This document shows, one piece after another, positions 34,801 through 46,559 of a stretch of 64,000 nucleotides of DNA. The stretch's first letter is position 1, and the number at the start of each line of letters is the position of its first letter. Source of the stretch: Callaeas wilsoni. Its lineage: Eukaryota; Chordata; Aves; Passeriformes; Callaeidae. The stretch lies in assembly GCA_013398955.1 (NCBI GenBank), contig VWPU01003027.1:1-64000 (forward strand), given 5' to 3'. The translations under genes were made by a program, and so were the position numbers. The notes beneath the pieces were generated by a model. That model saw nothing but the letters and a program-made list of their open reading frames with translations. It did not search any database and was not told the DNA's origin.

Positions 34801-37800
34801 AAAGCACTGTAATCCCTGCAGAAAACCCTTCAGTTTTCCCTGGAAACCCCCTCCTTTCCTTTTCCCTTGCCATTTTCTCCAGCATTGATCCACCTCCTTC
34901 TCCTACACAGCCCATCCCCAACTCCAGTCTCAACCACGACCTCTCACAGGCAGTTCCCAGCACCCTGCCTGCTTTCCCCCAGGGGATTTGAATATGAATA
35001 AGCCTCGGCAGAGGAATGTGATGAACACCACCAGCCAGCCCGCCACCACTCAGCCAAGCCACCGCTATTGAGGCTGTGATGAAGTCTGCAGCCCCCCAGC
35101 ACATGCCTGAGGAAAACAGTCATCTGCTCGGGAGCCCATGGGTTACTGGAGGTGTTGGAATGCTGTCCCTGGCTTGTTTGGCCTCAGCAAGGTGAGACCC
35201 TTCTCCGATGCTATCCCTGTCGCCTAGAGACCCTTAGGATGTGCCTGCTGGGGAGGGTCTGGGACTGAAAGGGAAATTTCCCAGAGCTGAACAAACAGGC
35301 GGAAACTCGTTCACACCAGGGAAAGCCAACATGGAAATGGCAACTCAGCATGCCTTGACATTGCCTCCAGATATTTTCCATCCTCTCATACAAGCTGGAG
35401 CTGGCCAGAAAAGAGAGACACTTTCCGATGATAAATTTTGGGAATTTAGAGAAAAAACACGCTCCTTGCTTTGGGGACAAAAACCCAATTGATTTTTTTT
35501 TTTTTGTAACAGTATTCTGGGGCAAAAAAAGAAAACAAGTAATTTGGACTCCATCTGGTTTCAATCCCTTTGAAATATAGTGTGGTGCTTTAGAATTGCT
35601 TTTAAATCTGAAAGATTGTTTTGAAATGAAACAGTGTTTCAGACTGAAAAACGGGAGTGCCATCACCAAAAGCGAAGGAAAAAGGAATTTCAGCCCTGAC
35701 GTGCAGACTTGGCTGTGCCAGCACGCAGGACACGGCCTCTTCCACAGAAAATGCTTTTTCTTAAGGAAATCTATGGGAAGGAGGAATTTCCAGCCAGCTG
35801 CTCGGTGTGGGGCTGGTGGCTGTCACCTCTGCCAGGACTCAAGAGCCACCGTGTGAGCTCCCATCCCTTTCCTTCAGCCCCAGAGAGTGCAGGACATGCA
35901 GCACAGCATTCCCAAAGTGCGGGAAAATCTTCCCAGTGACCTGTGGCTGGGCTCGAGGATGCTCCGGCCATGGGGCCAGCCCCCAGCATCCCTGGACACA
36001 GCCCTGGAGCGGCAGGATGGGGCCCGGGAGAGCTGAGCTCTCCTCGCTGGAGGTATCCACAGCCCCTTATCTGAGACTGGTCCCATGCCCCGAGCCACAG
36101 GGAGCAGAGGCAGCCCTTCAGCAGTAAACTAAACAGAGAGGTCATCATCCCTGGTTAATATTTGCTGCTTCTGCTGGGGACTGTATACTTTTTTGTAGAT
36201 CATTTACATCCAGCGAGCAGGCTGGTAATTAAATCCTGGTTGTTTGTTTGGAGTTTCTCCCTCTCGGGTCACGATGTCGACGTTTTCACTAGAGAAGATG
36301 TGTTCCTGAGGGAATTATCAATTGCCACAGAGAAATTCCCTATAAAAATACGCTGAAAGAATCCTCCTTTGAAAAATAAAATATAGTGACACCCTTGTGC
36401 CTTAAATTTACCCTTGCCAATGCCTCCTGCTGTCTTCCCTGTTTCTTCTTTCATCCTCAGTCTCTCATTAAGACTTCGGCCCTTCTGGATGGAGGCAGAT
36501 TGGAGTCCGTCCCTGGCTGTGGCTCCATCCCTCTGCATTTTGGCTCGTGCTGTGGCTAAAGGGTATCCCAAGTTGTGGGGCCCCTCTCTGCCCCACATTG
36601 ATTTCCCCCCTTGGGGGCAGGAGCTGGGATGCCCTGGCTGGCAGGAAAAAAAGGCTGCCCCAGGGCATGGGCTGTCGGGGATGCCGGGGAGCAGTGATGC
36701 TCCGGAGGTGCCTCCCGCAGCCAGGGGGTAACAAAATGCCAGAAACACCGAGGGGAATTTGGCCCGGCAGTTTGGTGTCTGCTGCCGCAGAGGAGCGGGC
36801 AGTCGGCAATACGGAAACACAGCCGCCACCCGCCCCCCCTCCCCAGCCCGCCAGGAATGCACTAATTGGACTGATGAAGGCCAAACATACCACTTGTAAT
36901 ATATATAAATGGCTCATTAGGCAGAGAAATCGCAGTGCTGGGCTGAAGACACTGGGAACATGACATGGGGAGGAGACGCTCAGAGCCAGGGCAGGGCATG
37001 AAGCGGCCCCCGCCGAGCGGCCCCGCGGAGTGTGGCAAGAAGGCAACACCCAGAGCAACCGGGCTTTTTTTCCACAATGCTGCTGCTACTGACTGTTGGG
37101 AATGAAGCAGAGACAGCCCCTGCAAAAGCCTACGTCTAAGTCTCCTGGAGATCCTGTCCCCAAGATACATCAAGGGTCCTTTTATATGCAAACATGAAAT
37201 TGCCCTGAATTTGCATGGGAACATACGCGGCAGCCCTGCCATGGGTGACAAAGGAGGGTGACTGGTTTCCTGGGCTGTGGACTTGGCTTGGCGTCCAGAG
37301 ACTGTCCCTTCCTGCGTGGCAGCTGCACCCACATGCCCTATTTCTGGGCGAGGCTTGTTCCCTGGAGGGGCTGGGAGTGAAAAGATACCCAGGCAGGATG
37401 CTGGGGTCCTGCAAGAGCTGATGACTTGCTGCCATGCCTGGTCCTCCTCCCTCCCCTGCACTGGGGGTAACTGGTCCCCAGTGGCACAGGGGAATGGCCA
37501 GTGCCACCAGACACCTCTGCAGAGAGCTATCAGGATGGGAAAGACGAGCAGCAAAGCCCTGGGCTCTCCCTTCCTCCCAGCTGCCTCCTGGGGTTCAAAG
37601 TGCTCCTTTTGGGATCCCACACTTCCAGGGAATGAATGACCCCCTGGCTGGGGCTGGCTGACAGGACCAAAAGAGGATGCTCTCCTCCTGAGCCCCCAGT
37701 TCATGCCAAACCTTGATTTGTGCTTTTTCTCCTTTGTTTGAACAGAAGAAGGTGTACATGGGTCCTGTGCACCCTTCTTGCAGCCCCAGGCTGGGCATGC

Positions 37801-40800
37801 ACTGCCCTGAATGAAAAACCAAACTTGTTCCCTGGTCCTGCATGTGCCCCACCAGTGCCTCATCAATCATTGATGATGTGTCCTCCCATCTTCATTCCAA
37901 TCAAGGAGCTGGCTGTAGCTGGCTGCCAAGCTCTTGGGGGCTGATTTCATTCCAGGGCTTGACTGAGCGATGTGCAAAACCTCTTAGGCAGGTCCCCAGG
38001 CTCAGCTCTCTATAATAAGCATGGAGATTTACTCATGACGGCCCCTTAGAAGCCAGGATTTCATCGCCCATCTCCCTGCCTCTGCCACAGTGCTCCTCAG
38101 TGACACTATTCAAGTCACTTCACGTGATTTCCCAGTCAGGACTGTGGCTTTTTGGGTGCCCTGGGCCAGTGCTGCAGACTTGAAAACAATGGTGAAACCC
38201 TCTGCAAATGAGGAACCCCCAAATTGGTTCCCTGTGGACGGTGATGAGCTGGGCAGAGCTTGCTGAGCAGTACAGCAAAGGGAAGGAGCAGGAAGAGGGC
38301 AGCCTAGGGTGGGTGGCTGCTCCATCCCTGTCCCCATACACCTGGCAGGTGGCTGACAGCAGCCATGCAAAACCTGAGGAGAGGCTGTATCCATTGTGCT
38401 GAGGCCCAGAGTGTGGCTTCCCAGCATGTGTGGAGTTTTCTGCCTAGATGGGGGGCTTCTCCAGGTGGGTGTTTTGGGATGGCTGCTCCTCCCATTCCCT
38501 CTGGCTCACTTCCTTACTAAAGTGCCACTCCCCTTCTCTGCCATCCCCATTTGCACAGACAAGCCTCTCATGCTGTAAGCATTTCTTTAGGAGCCATGTT
38601 CTTTTTACATATATACACACGCTTACGCGTGCATGTGCATATATATAAATAAACAGCTATTGTTTTAATTAGCCATTGTTTCAGAGCTCTGGAAACTGTT
38701 CCCTTCTGCAGACCACCCCGAAGGCAGAGGTCTGTGCGGGTTTACAGCTTGGATCACCCAGAGCTTGCCACTTGGGATGAGCTTCTACACTGCTTAAGAG
38801 CTCGGGTGTGTGGGCAGCCAAGGAGTGAGGGAAGAAAAGACCAGGACACAGGGGCTTTTTACCTGTCCTGAACAGAGTCCCCACCAGCTCAGCCCCTTTT
38901 TAACCTCCTTCTTACGGTGGTCAAGATGATGAAGATCCAGAACAAACAAGAAGGTGTTTCCTCACACGCACAGAGGCATATAATTGTATATTTAACCTGT
39001 CCAACTCTCCGGCATGGGGTGCTGCAGAGATTAAAGTCACCCATGAGCTCAGAAAGCAATGGTACAAGTTCATACATGGAGAATCCATTGAGCATCATGG
39101 AACACAGAGATCTGCCTGTGTTTCTGAGCTTTCTCACTGACACCAGCAGAATATTACAGAGAAGCACCTGTATGTGCCAGGTCTGTAGTTACATTCCATA
39201 GTTATATTCCATGTGGCTTCTCTCAAAGAGGGGGCTGATGCTGTTTTTACACCTTGCACTGGTGCAGACAGAACTGGACACACAAACCCAAGGAGGAAAA
39301 CAGGCATGGAATCATTCACTGCTCTCCTTAATGTTTTCTAAGCCAGTGGTTTAGTAGCGTCAGGATTGCACCCTTACCCTTATCCAGAACCTCTGAATCT
39401 CCCATAATCCATCCATTTTCCTCACTTTTCAAATGTAATTCTGTGGTGGAGGCTTCGCAAGCTGAGTTACAGCCCCAAGCAAATTTATACAGCTGAGACC
39501 TAAATCCCTGTGAAAAATACCGCCTTCTTATGGAAATCCAGCGGCAGGGAGAGCTGTGGTGCCAAGTTGGCACCATGGCCAAATAACAGGGAGCCTTATG
39601 AAAAAGGAAAAAGAGAAGGGGGTGAAGGGTGGGAGGAGGGATAAAGCTTGGAATGGGGAAAGTTTCCAAGAAATCTGTTCCTTGAGCTTATTGAGGTTTT
39701 AAAGCAATATATCTCTATATATGTCCCTGGCCCTTGTGCTTGGAGAAGATCCAGGAGAAGCAGAAAGAACTAATCAAATCTCAATGAGAGCTGTTAGTAG
39801 CAGAGTGAGTGCCAGCACAAAGGGGAAATTAAAGCAGGGAGCAACAGATCCTAGAGGAAAAAACACACAAATGTTTGCTTTGTTTTCTTAGGGCAAGAAT
39901 AAAACAATAATTTCAATTATCTGGCAACTAGCATCAGAGCCAAATTCTGTGGTTCCAGACCTGGGAGCAAGCTCCACCTGTCTCTGTGTGGAGGGGTGGG
40001 GTGGAGCTTGTCCTGGGTGATGGTGTTAGGTATGTTCAGCCAGGCAACCCTAGAAAGCACCTGCTTGCTACTGCTGGTCTGCCAGAAGCACCACACTTGA
40101 CCATTTTCAAAGATGTGGAGAGCCCTGCTTGTCCTGGATGTGAAGGAGAGCCCCGCTTGAAGAAAGCTGTGGTGTAAAGGCAAGGTTGCTCTGGGGCACT
40201 GCAGTGTGTGGCCACCACAGTTTTGGGTGGGTTACCACCCAGCAGTGAAGCAGACTGAAATACTTGGAGGTTTTGGCCATGACAGCTCCCTGGAAGCCTC
40301 CATAGCAGCCTCAAGCTCAGGTCTAACCTTCCCCTTTTGCTTCTCGTGGGGCTGGACAGGGTGTCCCAAGAGCCTGCAAGGCGTGGCCAGGGATCCAGGC
40401 TGGCTGCAAGAGGCACCCACAGCCATGGCTGACAAAGTGTGCCCAGCTCAGGGGTTCTCCTTTCTGGCATCAGAGTGGCACAAACTGGTGTTTGGGCACA
40501 GGTGTTTTGTCAGCCTGTAGGTGTGAAAATCCCATTGGGTGCAGTAAGAATTAGGTGCCCAAATACTTTGCAAATCTGTTCCTCTGTGGGTAAGCTCTGA
40601 CTCTTGTGTCCCACTCACTGTTGGTCCAATGGGTGCTGCCACCTTACCTGTGTTCTCCCTGTGGTCCACTGGACTGACAGCTCCTGAGCCAAATAAAATG
40701 GAGACAACTGTCTTGTTCCCAGCTTTTCCAGCACTACCCTTTCTCAGCCGGCCAAGCAGCTCTGCTGTCTACCCCACCATCTGCCCTGAGATCTCACAGC

Positions 40801-42936
40801 TCACCTTCACATAGTCGTATTCACAGAGGTAGGATGACTCCAAGTCAAAATGCATGAAGTACAGCTTGATTTTAAATCCGTCAGGCACAGAGATGTTCCA
40901 CGTCATTTCCGAGTCACTGGGATAGGAGTCGGGGAAGTTGGGAGACTGGATCTCCCCAAACATGTCTGTCAGCTCGACGGCATCTGCCACACAGAGCAGC
41001 AAGGCACAGAAGGGCCAGGCCAGGAGGTACCTGGAACACACATGTGGGGAGATGAAATGAAATGAAACTCTGGCACTGACAACACCCGTGGAAGGCTCAT
41101 CTCTTTTCCCAAGTGGATTGTGCAAGAGGAGGTGCAGCACCACGGCACCATGAGCAAGCCCTGGGAGGTGGGAGCTGCATGTGGCTCCCATGAAGGGAAA
41201 GCCCCTTTGAAAGGTGGGTGCCACAGGTGCCACACGTGATGCAAAGGCACCGCCACAGCTCCCAGCCAGCTTGAAGTGCCATCAGGAGCTCAGTGTTTCC
41301 CATGCTTCTCAGAGCAGCAGCCACTGGCAACACATCCGCTAACTAATGGAGCTCTGGTGGGAAAATCTTCATTTAATGGAACAATAAACAGAAGGATGCT
41401 TAATAAAATAATAGTGCTTTCTAAATTGGTTTAGTGAAAGCATCATGGCAATAACTGCTAAGTATCATTATTATTATTATTATTATTACTATTACTGCTT
41501 AGCTTCATCCTGCCAAATTGGGATCATTAGCTCTCAATAACAGCACACATCTTTGCAGCTGGGCAAAGATGGAACCAGGCCGCAGTTTGCAACCCTGCAT
41601 GTTACACTCTACCTTCTCTTTTCTTTTCCTTTATATCTCCTCTCCTCTCCTCTCCTCTCCTCTCCTCTCCTCTTTCATTTTCACCCAAAATGGACAAGCA
41701 TGCAGAGGCTCAGATCCATAGAGATGTTTTATCATCAAATTCGTCTTTTAAAAATCTCAGCCTGAAGACTTTGTCCCAACTTGTTACTAACTTGTTTATC
41801 CGAGAGGAGGGCAGAGAGAACAGGTAAATCTGTGGTGGTCCACCTGACTTTACACCAGCCTCAAGCTTCATTTGACATGAAAGGGAGCATAAATTGAGTA
41901 TTCCTCTGTGCAAGGAGAGAACACCACCTGTGCTGGAGGTGTGAAAACAAAAGCCTGTGCTATTGCATAGGACTCAGAAAGAGGGGCAGACCTCAGGCTC
42001 TTTGCACATAGTGGAGCATATAAAGGAAAAGAAATATGCAGGAAATAAGAGCCATTAGAGATGAAAATTTCTGAAATAAGCACTAAGGCCTGGCAAAGGC
42101 TTGTAGGTGTGTACAACAGACATTGGAACTACTCACATGTACACGTACATGTACACCTGGTTTCAAAATCAAGGCTTGAGTTAGGTATGCTGGTGAGGAA
42201 ATTGAAGCTGCATTAGTGGATTATTTTTAACTTGTATTCTTTCAAAACCAAGGCAGTAAATTTCTGGGGTTCATTTGTGTAGTGCCATCACTTTTCCCAG
42301 CTCTTTGCTACAAAGAGAAGTAAATGGGAGATGAGAAGTTTGGATTGATTTTTCTTTCAAGCAGAGTGAGGTAGAACATACCCTTTTCTGACAGCTTTTC
42401 TGAAACCACAAAAATGTGTGAAGGGAAAAACTGTTACTCCTCTGGTCAGAGTACATGCATGGGGCTGGATGCTGAGCTGGTGTAGATGGGCATCGCCTCC
42501 TCCATTTCAACAGGCTGTTTTCTTGTGCAGCTCTGCTTTCCCCGAAGCAGGGGAGGCAAAACATCATCAACCTTCTTCCCCATGACAGGAAAGTCTTAAC
42601 CTCATGTGAAAGTGATCTATGACCGTGGTGTGCACAGAAACCTGAAGCCCGTGCAGCAGGTCCCACATCGCTCGCACCTTTTCCCCTCGGCCGTGGCAGA
42701 GCGGTGCCCATGCCAGGATGTCCCTTTGGCTTTGCCGGGATGCCGGCGTGCAAGCTGGGCTGCGGCACGAAGCCAGGGCATGAGCAAAGCCTTTTTCGCT
42801 CACGGATAGGGGAACTGGAGCCGCGGTCATCATCGAGAAACCTTCCTCAGCAGGATGGCCCCCCCGCCCGGCCGTGCCCTGAGACCACGGAGTGCGGGAG
42901 CTCGGGGTCATCTCGTCGCGGAGGTACTCACCTCAT
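21954..42936 (-). CDS. MASP1: MASP1, MASP-3 isoform: MBL-associated serine protease, eleven coding exons, 730 aa
   Basis: MASP-3 is a secreted modular protease that binds collectins and ficolins and, in mammals, converts pro-factor D to factor D. All splice junctions close and give 730 residues; human MASP-3 has 728. The order is: signal peptide (1-19), CUB1 (20-136), calcium-binding EGF (137-181), CUB2 (182-296), CCP1 (about 299-361), CCP2 (about 364-431), activation site KR|IIGG (R447-I448) and a trypsin-like domain with His495, Asp551 and Ser664. Asp658 at the base of the S1 pocket predicts cleavage after Arg or Lys. The protease domain lies in one exon, uses AGC for the active serine and lacks the histidine-loop cysteines. 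These traits mark the MASP-2/MASP-3/C1r/C1s branch and not MASP-1. The alternative MASP-1 protease exons are not visible. The neighbouring RTP gene is convergent. Confidence 0.97.
22850..25352 (-). other. MASP1 intron 10
   Basis: A 2.5-kb intron between CCP2 and the MASP-3 protease exon. No additional exon recognised. A small AT-rich patch lies near 24150-24180. Confidence 0.6.
25353..25427 (-). CDS. MASP1: MASP1 exon 10: second half of CCP2
   Basis: This 75-nt exon encodes residues 408-432 ([10 protein letters not shown] ... LPSCRP), phase 1 to phase 1. The cysteines and the GQW motif are typical of a CCP/sushi module. The acceptor is TTCCAG and the donor GTACTG. Confidence 0.92.
26402..26539 (-). 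CDS. MASP1: MASP1 exon 9: first half of CCP2
   Basis: It encodes residues 362-407 ([13 protein letters not shown] ... APNST) in 138 nt, phase 1 to phase 1. It carries the first two sushi cysteines and the sequons NLT and NST. The acceptor is TTTCAG and the donor GTGAGC. Confidence 0.93.
28763..28783. repeat. Short CCAA-type simple repeat
   Basis: Four CCAAC-like units (CCAACCCACCAACCAACCAA) lie directly beside the hairpin. Confidence 0.6.
28786..28817. repeat. Perfect 11-bp inverted repeat (hairpin) in MASP1 intron 8
   Basis: The arms GGCGGCCGTGC (28786-28796) and GCACGGCCGCC (28807-28817) are perfect reverse complements around a 10-base loop. Nine of eleven pairs are G-C. The function is unknown. 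Confidence 0.85.
30853..30931 (-). CDS. MASP1: MASP1 exon 8: second half of CCP1
   Basis: This 79-nt exon encodes residues 336-361 ([18 protein letters not shown] then SNKIPICK). The donor is AAAA|GTAAGG, phase 1, and the acceptor CTGCACAG. The GTW motif and two cysteines close the sushi fold. Confidence 0.95.
31787..31905 (-). CDS. MASP1: MASP1 exon 7: first half of CCP1
   Basis: It encodes residues 296-335 ([16 protein letters not shown] ... CNTGYKVLK), 119 nt, phase 1 to phase 0. It holds cysteines 1 and 2 of the module. [10 protein letters not shown] is a strong MASP1 signature. Confidence 0.95.
32400..32547 (-). CDS. MASP1: MASP1 exon 6: second half of CUB2
   Basis: It encodes residues 247-295. 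The segments [10 protein letters not shown] and [12 protein letters not shown] are near-invariant in MASP1 CUB2. It is 148 nt, phase 0 to phase 1. The DNSGEN motif contributes to the calcium site used in collectin binding. Confidence 0.95.
32845..33041 (-). CDS. MASP1: MASP1 exon 5: first half of CUB2
   Basis: It encodes residues 181-246, beginning [15 protein letters not shown] and ending CPYDHIK. It is 197 nt, phase 1 to phase 0. The acceptor is TTTCAG|TG and the donor AAG|GTGAGC. Confidence 0.95.
33516..33647 (-). CDS. MASP1: MASP1 exon 4: calcium-binding EGF module
   Basis: It encodes residues 137-180. DVDEC opens the calcium-binding EGF domain, and [10 protein letters not shown] fits the consensus for asparagine beta-hydroxylation. 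It is 132 nt, phase 1 to phase 1, so the module is bounded by one exon. Confidence 0.96.
33909..34086 (-). CDS. MASP1: MASP1 exon 3: second half of CUB1
   Basis: It encodes residues 78-136 ([15 protein letters not shown] ... [11 protein letters not shown]). The [16 protein letters not shown] stretch is highly conserved in MASP1. It is 178 nt, phase 0 to phase 1. Confidence 0.95.
36153..36251. promoter_or_regulatory. Candidate liver-type enhancer motifs in MASP1 intron 2
   Basis: GGTTAATATTTGCT (36153-36166) combines an HNF1 half-site with a FOXA-like TATTTGCT. About 75 bases on, GGTTGTTTGTTTGGAG contains a FOXA consensus. Circulating MASP is largely of hepatic origin, so a liver enhancer would make sense. 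This is motif reading only. Confidence 0.3.
38624..38647. repeat. 24-bp alternating purine-pyrimidine tract
   Basis: TACGCGTGCATGTGCATATA and the next four bases alternate without a break. This is a possible Z-DNA former inside MASP1 intron 2. Confidence 0.5.
40805..41030 (-). CDS. MASP1: MASP1 exon 2: signal peptide and first half of CUB1
   Basis: It completes codon 2 (AG|G) and encodes residues 3-77: the leader [17 protein letters not shown], then [20 protein letters not shown] and the CUB1 strands up to YDYVK. It is 226 nt, phase 2 to phase 0. The acceptor is GTTCCAG and the donor GTGAGC. Confidence 0.94.
41466..41488. repeat. (ATT)n microsatellite
   Basis: About eight near-perfect ATT units in MASP1 intron 1. 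Confidence 0.85.
41636..41672. repeat. (TCTCC)n microsatellite
   Basis: About seven TCTCC units, a polypyrimidine tract on the plus strand, in MASP1 intron 1. Confidence 0.85.
42932..42936 (-). CDS. MASP1: MASP1 exon 1, coding end (ATGAG)
   Basis: The minus strand reads AAAATGAG|GTGAGT. The start codon plus two bases joins the G that opens exon 2 to give Met-Arg-Tyr, matching the MR-initiated leader of other MASP1 proteins. The 5' untranslated part extends to higher coordinates, but its end is not visible. Confidence 0.8.
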
Positions 42937-43290
42937 TTTGCTGCTGGGAGAGTTTCCCGGCGGATTTGGTGCGGAGGATTGATGGTTCGCTGGCGGGGGA
43001 CGGCTTCGCCTCTTTCCCAACGCTCCGCTGTCCGCCTTATCTCTGTCCGGAGATTTGCGAGCGTGTGTGCGCCTATGTGTGTGTGCGTCTGGAGCTGTCT
43101 GGCATTTTCCATGCAGGTCACGCCTTCCCGTGCCTGCAGCCGTTCCCCACATCCAGGCAGCAGGCAGGCAGGCAGACCTGCCCGCATCCGAGCCCTCCTC
43201 CCTGCCCGCCTCTCCCTCCTCTCCGCCGCGGGGCTGCCCTGCGCTCCAGCATTCAGCGGAGTTTTTGTCTTCCCTAATCTCCAGAGTTTT

Positions 43291-43309
43291 GTGTGTGTGT
43301 GTGTGTGTG
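43291..43309. repeat. (GT)n microsatellite
   Basis: Nine GT units. Confidence 0.85.
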
Positions 43310-43310
43310 C

Positions 43311-46300
43311 CCATGCACATTGTGTTTTCTCTCTCTTTTTTTCCCCCTCACAGCCTGCTTTGCCAGATGGCTAAAATTTGCCTCTCAATAGGGTCTGAGG
43401 CTCCAGCAAAAACAGAAGGCAAGAATGTGTGAAAAAAAACCTGTGTGGGGATAAATAGCTTTAGTGGTGGTGCTGCCGCTGGGATCGGCGCTCGGGAATT
43501 GCTTTCAGCGTCTCTGCTTAGTGCCGAGCAGCGTTTGGGATGGGGATCTGGCTTCCAAGAAACTTTGGAGTTGTGACAGTCTGAATAAAATCAAGCCCTA
43601 ATTTGCATCCTCCTGTAGAACTGAGGAATTGCCGGATTCGGTATTTTGTCCCAGGGCAAAAGAGCAGCTTTAGATGTGGACTCTGCTCAGGAGTGAGAAC
43701 TTTAAACACGAAAGTTCCAGGTTTTGAGCTTGACTCCCTCCTGTTCAGGAAACAGGTAAAAACATCAACACTCCCCGCTAAGGCACGGGAGACTGATCTC
43801 CCCTCCCTGTGCCAGGCGCAAACCAACCCAAACACCCCTGTCTGCATAGCTAAGCGGGAAGAAGATGTATGTGGGCTGCAAATAAGGGAATAGCACCTAG
43901 GACGTCAAAGGATGCAAGCGACTCCCTCATTCAGAAATCTCCTTGGACACACGAGGAGCAAAACTTTAATAGCTGTTTACCAACTTCAGCTTGAGCTGGT
44001 TAATGTAAACCCCGCAGACATCCACTGGCAGGCACGGATACACATGCGGCATGTTAAAAGGAACACAAAAACAAGAGCCAGGAAGAGGCAGGGAAACGGG
44101 GATGTGTTGGCACCACTCCTGGAGCAGCAGCTCCCAGTCCTCCCGGACTCCACAGCTCGCTGATGTCAGGCTGTGGAGCTGCTGTTAAAGGGGCGATGAT
44201 ACCTCCAGCCTCTGCACAGGCTTTGCTCCTCCAGCAATTCTAGAGAAGCTGGGAGGGAAGGGGATAGAGCAAAAAAAGTAGAATTTTCTTTTTCCATTTC
44301 TTGTCTTTGTGTTTTCGGGGGCTTATGGTTCCTTGGCTTCCCATGCAGAAGCTGCTTCTCTTGTTCCCATGAGTCTCTGGTTCTGCACTGAGATAGAAAG
44401 GGTACCTAAGAGACACAGTGAAATAAAATAGAAAAACATGGGTGGAAAAGCACTGGAAAAACAGGAGAAAGGCCCTGAATAAAGGGAAGGTCTCCGTCTG
44501 CCATAATTTGTAGCTCTATTTGGGAAGTTTTAGCAGCTTATCACTAAACAGACATGAGCTCTCACTCATGCTAACACACCCAGGCAAGCTGATCAAACTA
44601 ATTAATATGTAAGCAATGTGTCAAATGCAAGGATTTATTTTTGCAGGCAAGTGTGGTCTTGTCTGAGCCCTGAATACACTGTGATCTATTTTTTCCCTGC
44701 CTGTTCTGCAGGGTGGGTCCTTCATGCACTCATTTTTCCATCACTGCAGCCTTCTATAGCTTTTTGGAATGGCTTTGCTAATTCAGGGGCAACATTAATT
44801 CTAAAGTGAGATTTTCTTTGCCTGCCAATACTTCTTTCAAGACAGATCACCTCTGGTCAAAGTCAGTGTTTACACTTCAAGGCTGGACTGGGAAGTGTAA
44901 GGTGGTAAGAGAAGCTCTGCAGGTTTTTGGACCATGTTGGTGGATGCAGCATGCACTGAGAGCACCCATGCTGACCGTGTAGGCTCTGGAAGGCAGGAGA
45001 GGATGCCCAAGAGGCAGGACACTGCAGATGCCATCAGCAGCCCCCTGAGCTGATTTCCCTGCTAGGCTGCTGAATCCTAGAGATTTTCCTTGACCTAGTG
45101 CTTGTTCCCATCCCCCAGCCCTTGGTGTACAGCATCATATCTCCCTGAAAGCTCATGCTGACCAGCTCAGGACTCAGTTTTTTCCTGGCCAAATCTTACC
45201 TGAGACACTGGGGGCTCCTAAAGGAAGTTGAGAGGCAGTGGCTGCATGGTCACAATTTCAATTCTGCTGTACCCCAGTGCCTAAAATTAGCTGCAGCCTG
45301 CTGGATCCCCACTGCCTCCTGCTCCAAACTCCAGCCTCAACACCTACATTGCTGAATCCTCTAGTAAGGGTCTCAGATCTCCAAATGAGTCCTATTGGAC
45401 CCTTAATGAGCTGGCCTGGCTGATTGCACTGCCTCCCTGGGTTACAGCAGATCAGCCTTGGTTGCCCCCTGTAGCAACATAAACCCTGTGCTGCAGTGTC
45501 TGCTGGTGGGAAGGCAGATGAGGACCTGCAAAGGGAAGGTGGTGCAGAATCTGTCCTGGCTGCAATGCCTTTTCCAGTGGTATTCCCATCTGTTAGAGAG
45601 GAGGGTTCATCATAGCCAGGCCTGGCCACTCACACAGCTCTGTGAAGTGTCCATCAAGAGTAAAGACAAAAAAGCTCACCAGAGGAGGATCTGGTGTTGT
45701 CCAGGAAGGGTGCCAGGCAAGGGTCTCATGTGCGCTGTTACCTGCTCTTTGCCTGAAACACCCAGCTAGCTCACAGCTATCGGTGATGCCAGGGGTGTGG
45801 AGCCTTGTCCCACCTTACTCAGGCACTCACAAAAGTATTATCTGAGGTCTCACCATGCAGTGACCAGAGTGGGCATGCTGAGTTTTTAGGATGGAGTGTT
45901 TTCTTCCCCGGGTGCTGGTGGAACAGTGGAGTTAGACTGTGACAGGTCAGCAGACAGGCTTGGACCTGCTTTCTCGCCGATGCCTCCCACACTTGGAGAG
46001 GTCATTCCTGGAATTACTTCTGCATGTCCATGATGCTCATCAAAGACTGACCTCAGCAGTGTTGTCCAAACCATTTCTTTAATGCTGAGGGCAAATTCAC
46101 CTCCTTGAAATAATACCCAAACACAGTGGAATTAGACAGGGATAAAACAGATGTGAGGGATAAGTGTGGACCCACAGGAATAAGATCGTGGGGTGAATCT
46201 GTGACTGGTATAAATGGTCATACACTGAAGGCCAATATCCTGCAAATGTTTGTGACCCTGCTGCCTTCTGGGTCAGGCCAGCACAGCCCGCACCACAGCC

Positions 46301-46540
46301 TCTCTCAGGCCCTGTGTTGGGCACACTGCAATGTGTGCACTGCTCCTTGTCATGATGTATGTGACAGGGACAAAAGTGCTGGCAGATCCTGCTCCTGGTC
46401 TGAGCTGTGGCATCTCCTCTGCTCTCCTCCACCTGGGATGCTGGAGAGGGCCTCATTCTCCAAGAAATGTGAGCTCTGCTCTTAACCTCTCTCCTCAATC
46501 CTGCAGGAGATGCAGGCTCTGCTCCTGGCATTTCTCCTCC
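43311..46540. other. Intergenic DNA upstream of MASP1
   Basis: No gene seen. An octamer motif (ATTTGCAT, about 43600) and an AT-rich patch with TAAT motifs at about 44590-44640 are the only notable marks. Confidence 0.45.
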
Positions 46541-46559
46541 ATCTCTGATGGGTTCCTGG

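Larger units (their letters stand above)
34087..40804 (-). other. MASP1 intron 2
   Basis: The largest intron, 6.7 kb. No exon recognised. Sequence near 36140-36260 carries HNF1/FOXA-like motifs, a possible liver enhancer. An alternating purine-pyrimidine run lies at 38624-38647. Confidence 0.5.
41031..42931 (-). other. MASP1 intron 1
   Basis: A 1.9-kb intron holding an (ATT)n and a (TCTCC)n microsatellite. No additional exon recognised. Confidence 0.6.
42820..43310 (-). promoter_or_regulatory. GC-rich MASP1 5' region, probable promoter
   Basis: CpG-containing, GC-rich sequence surrounds and precedes the MASP1 start codon on the minus strand. The transcription start could not be fixed. A (GT)n run closes the region at 43291-43309. 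Confidence 0.4.

Noticed and set aside
39134..39319. 61-codon minus-strand frame with a hydrophobic start, resembling a small secreted protein
   Set aside because: It lies inside a MASP1 intron on the same strand, has no splice or poly(A) context, and a hydrophobic run of this size is common by chance.
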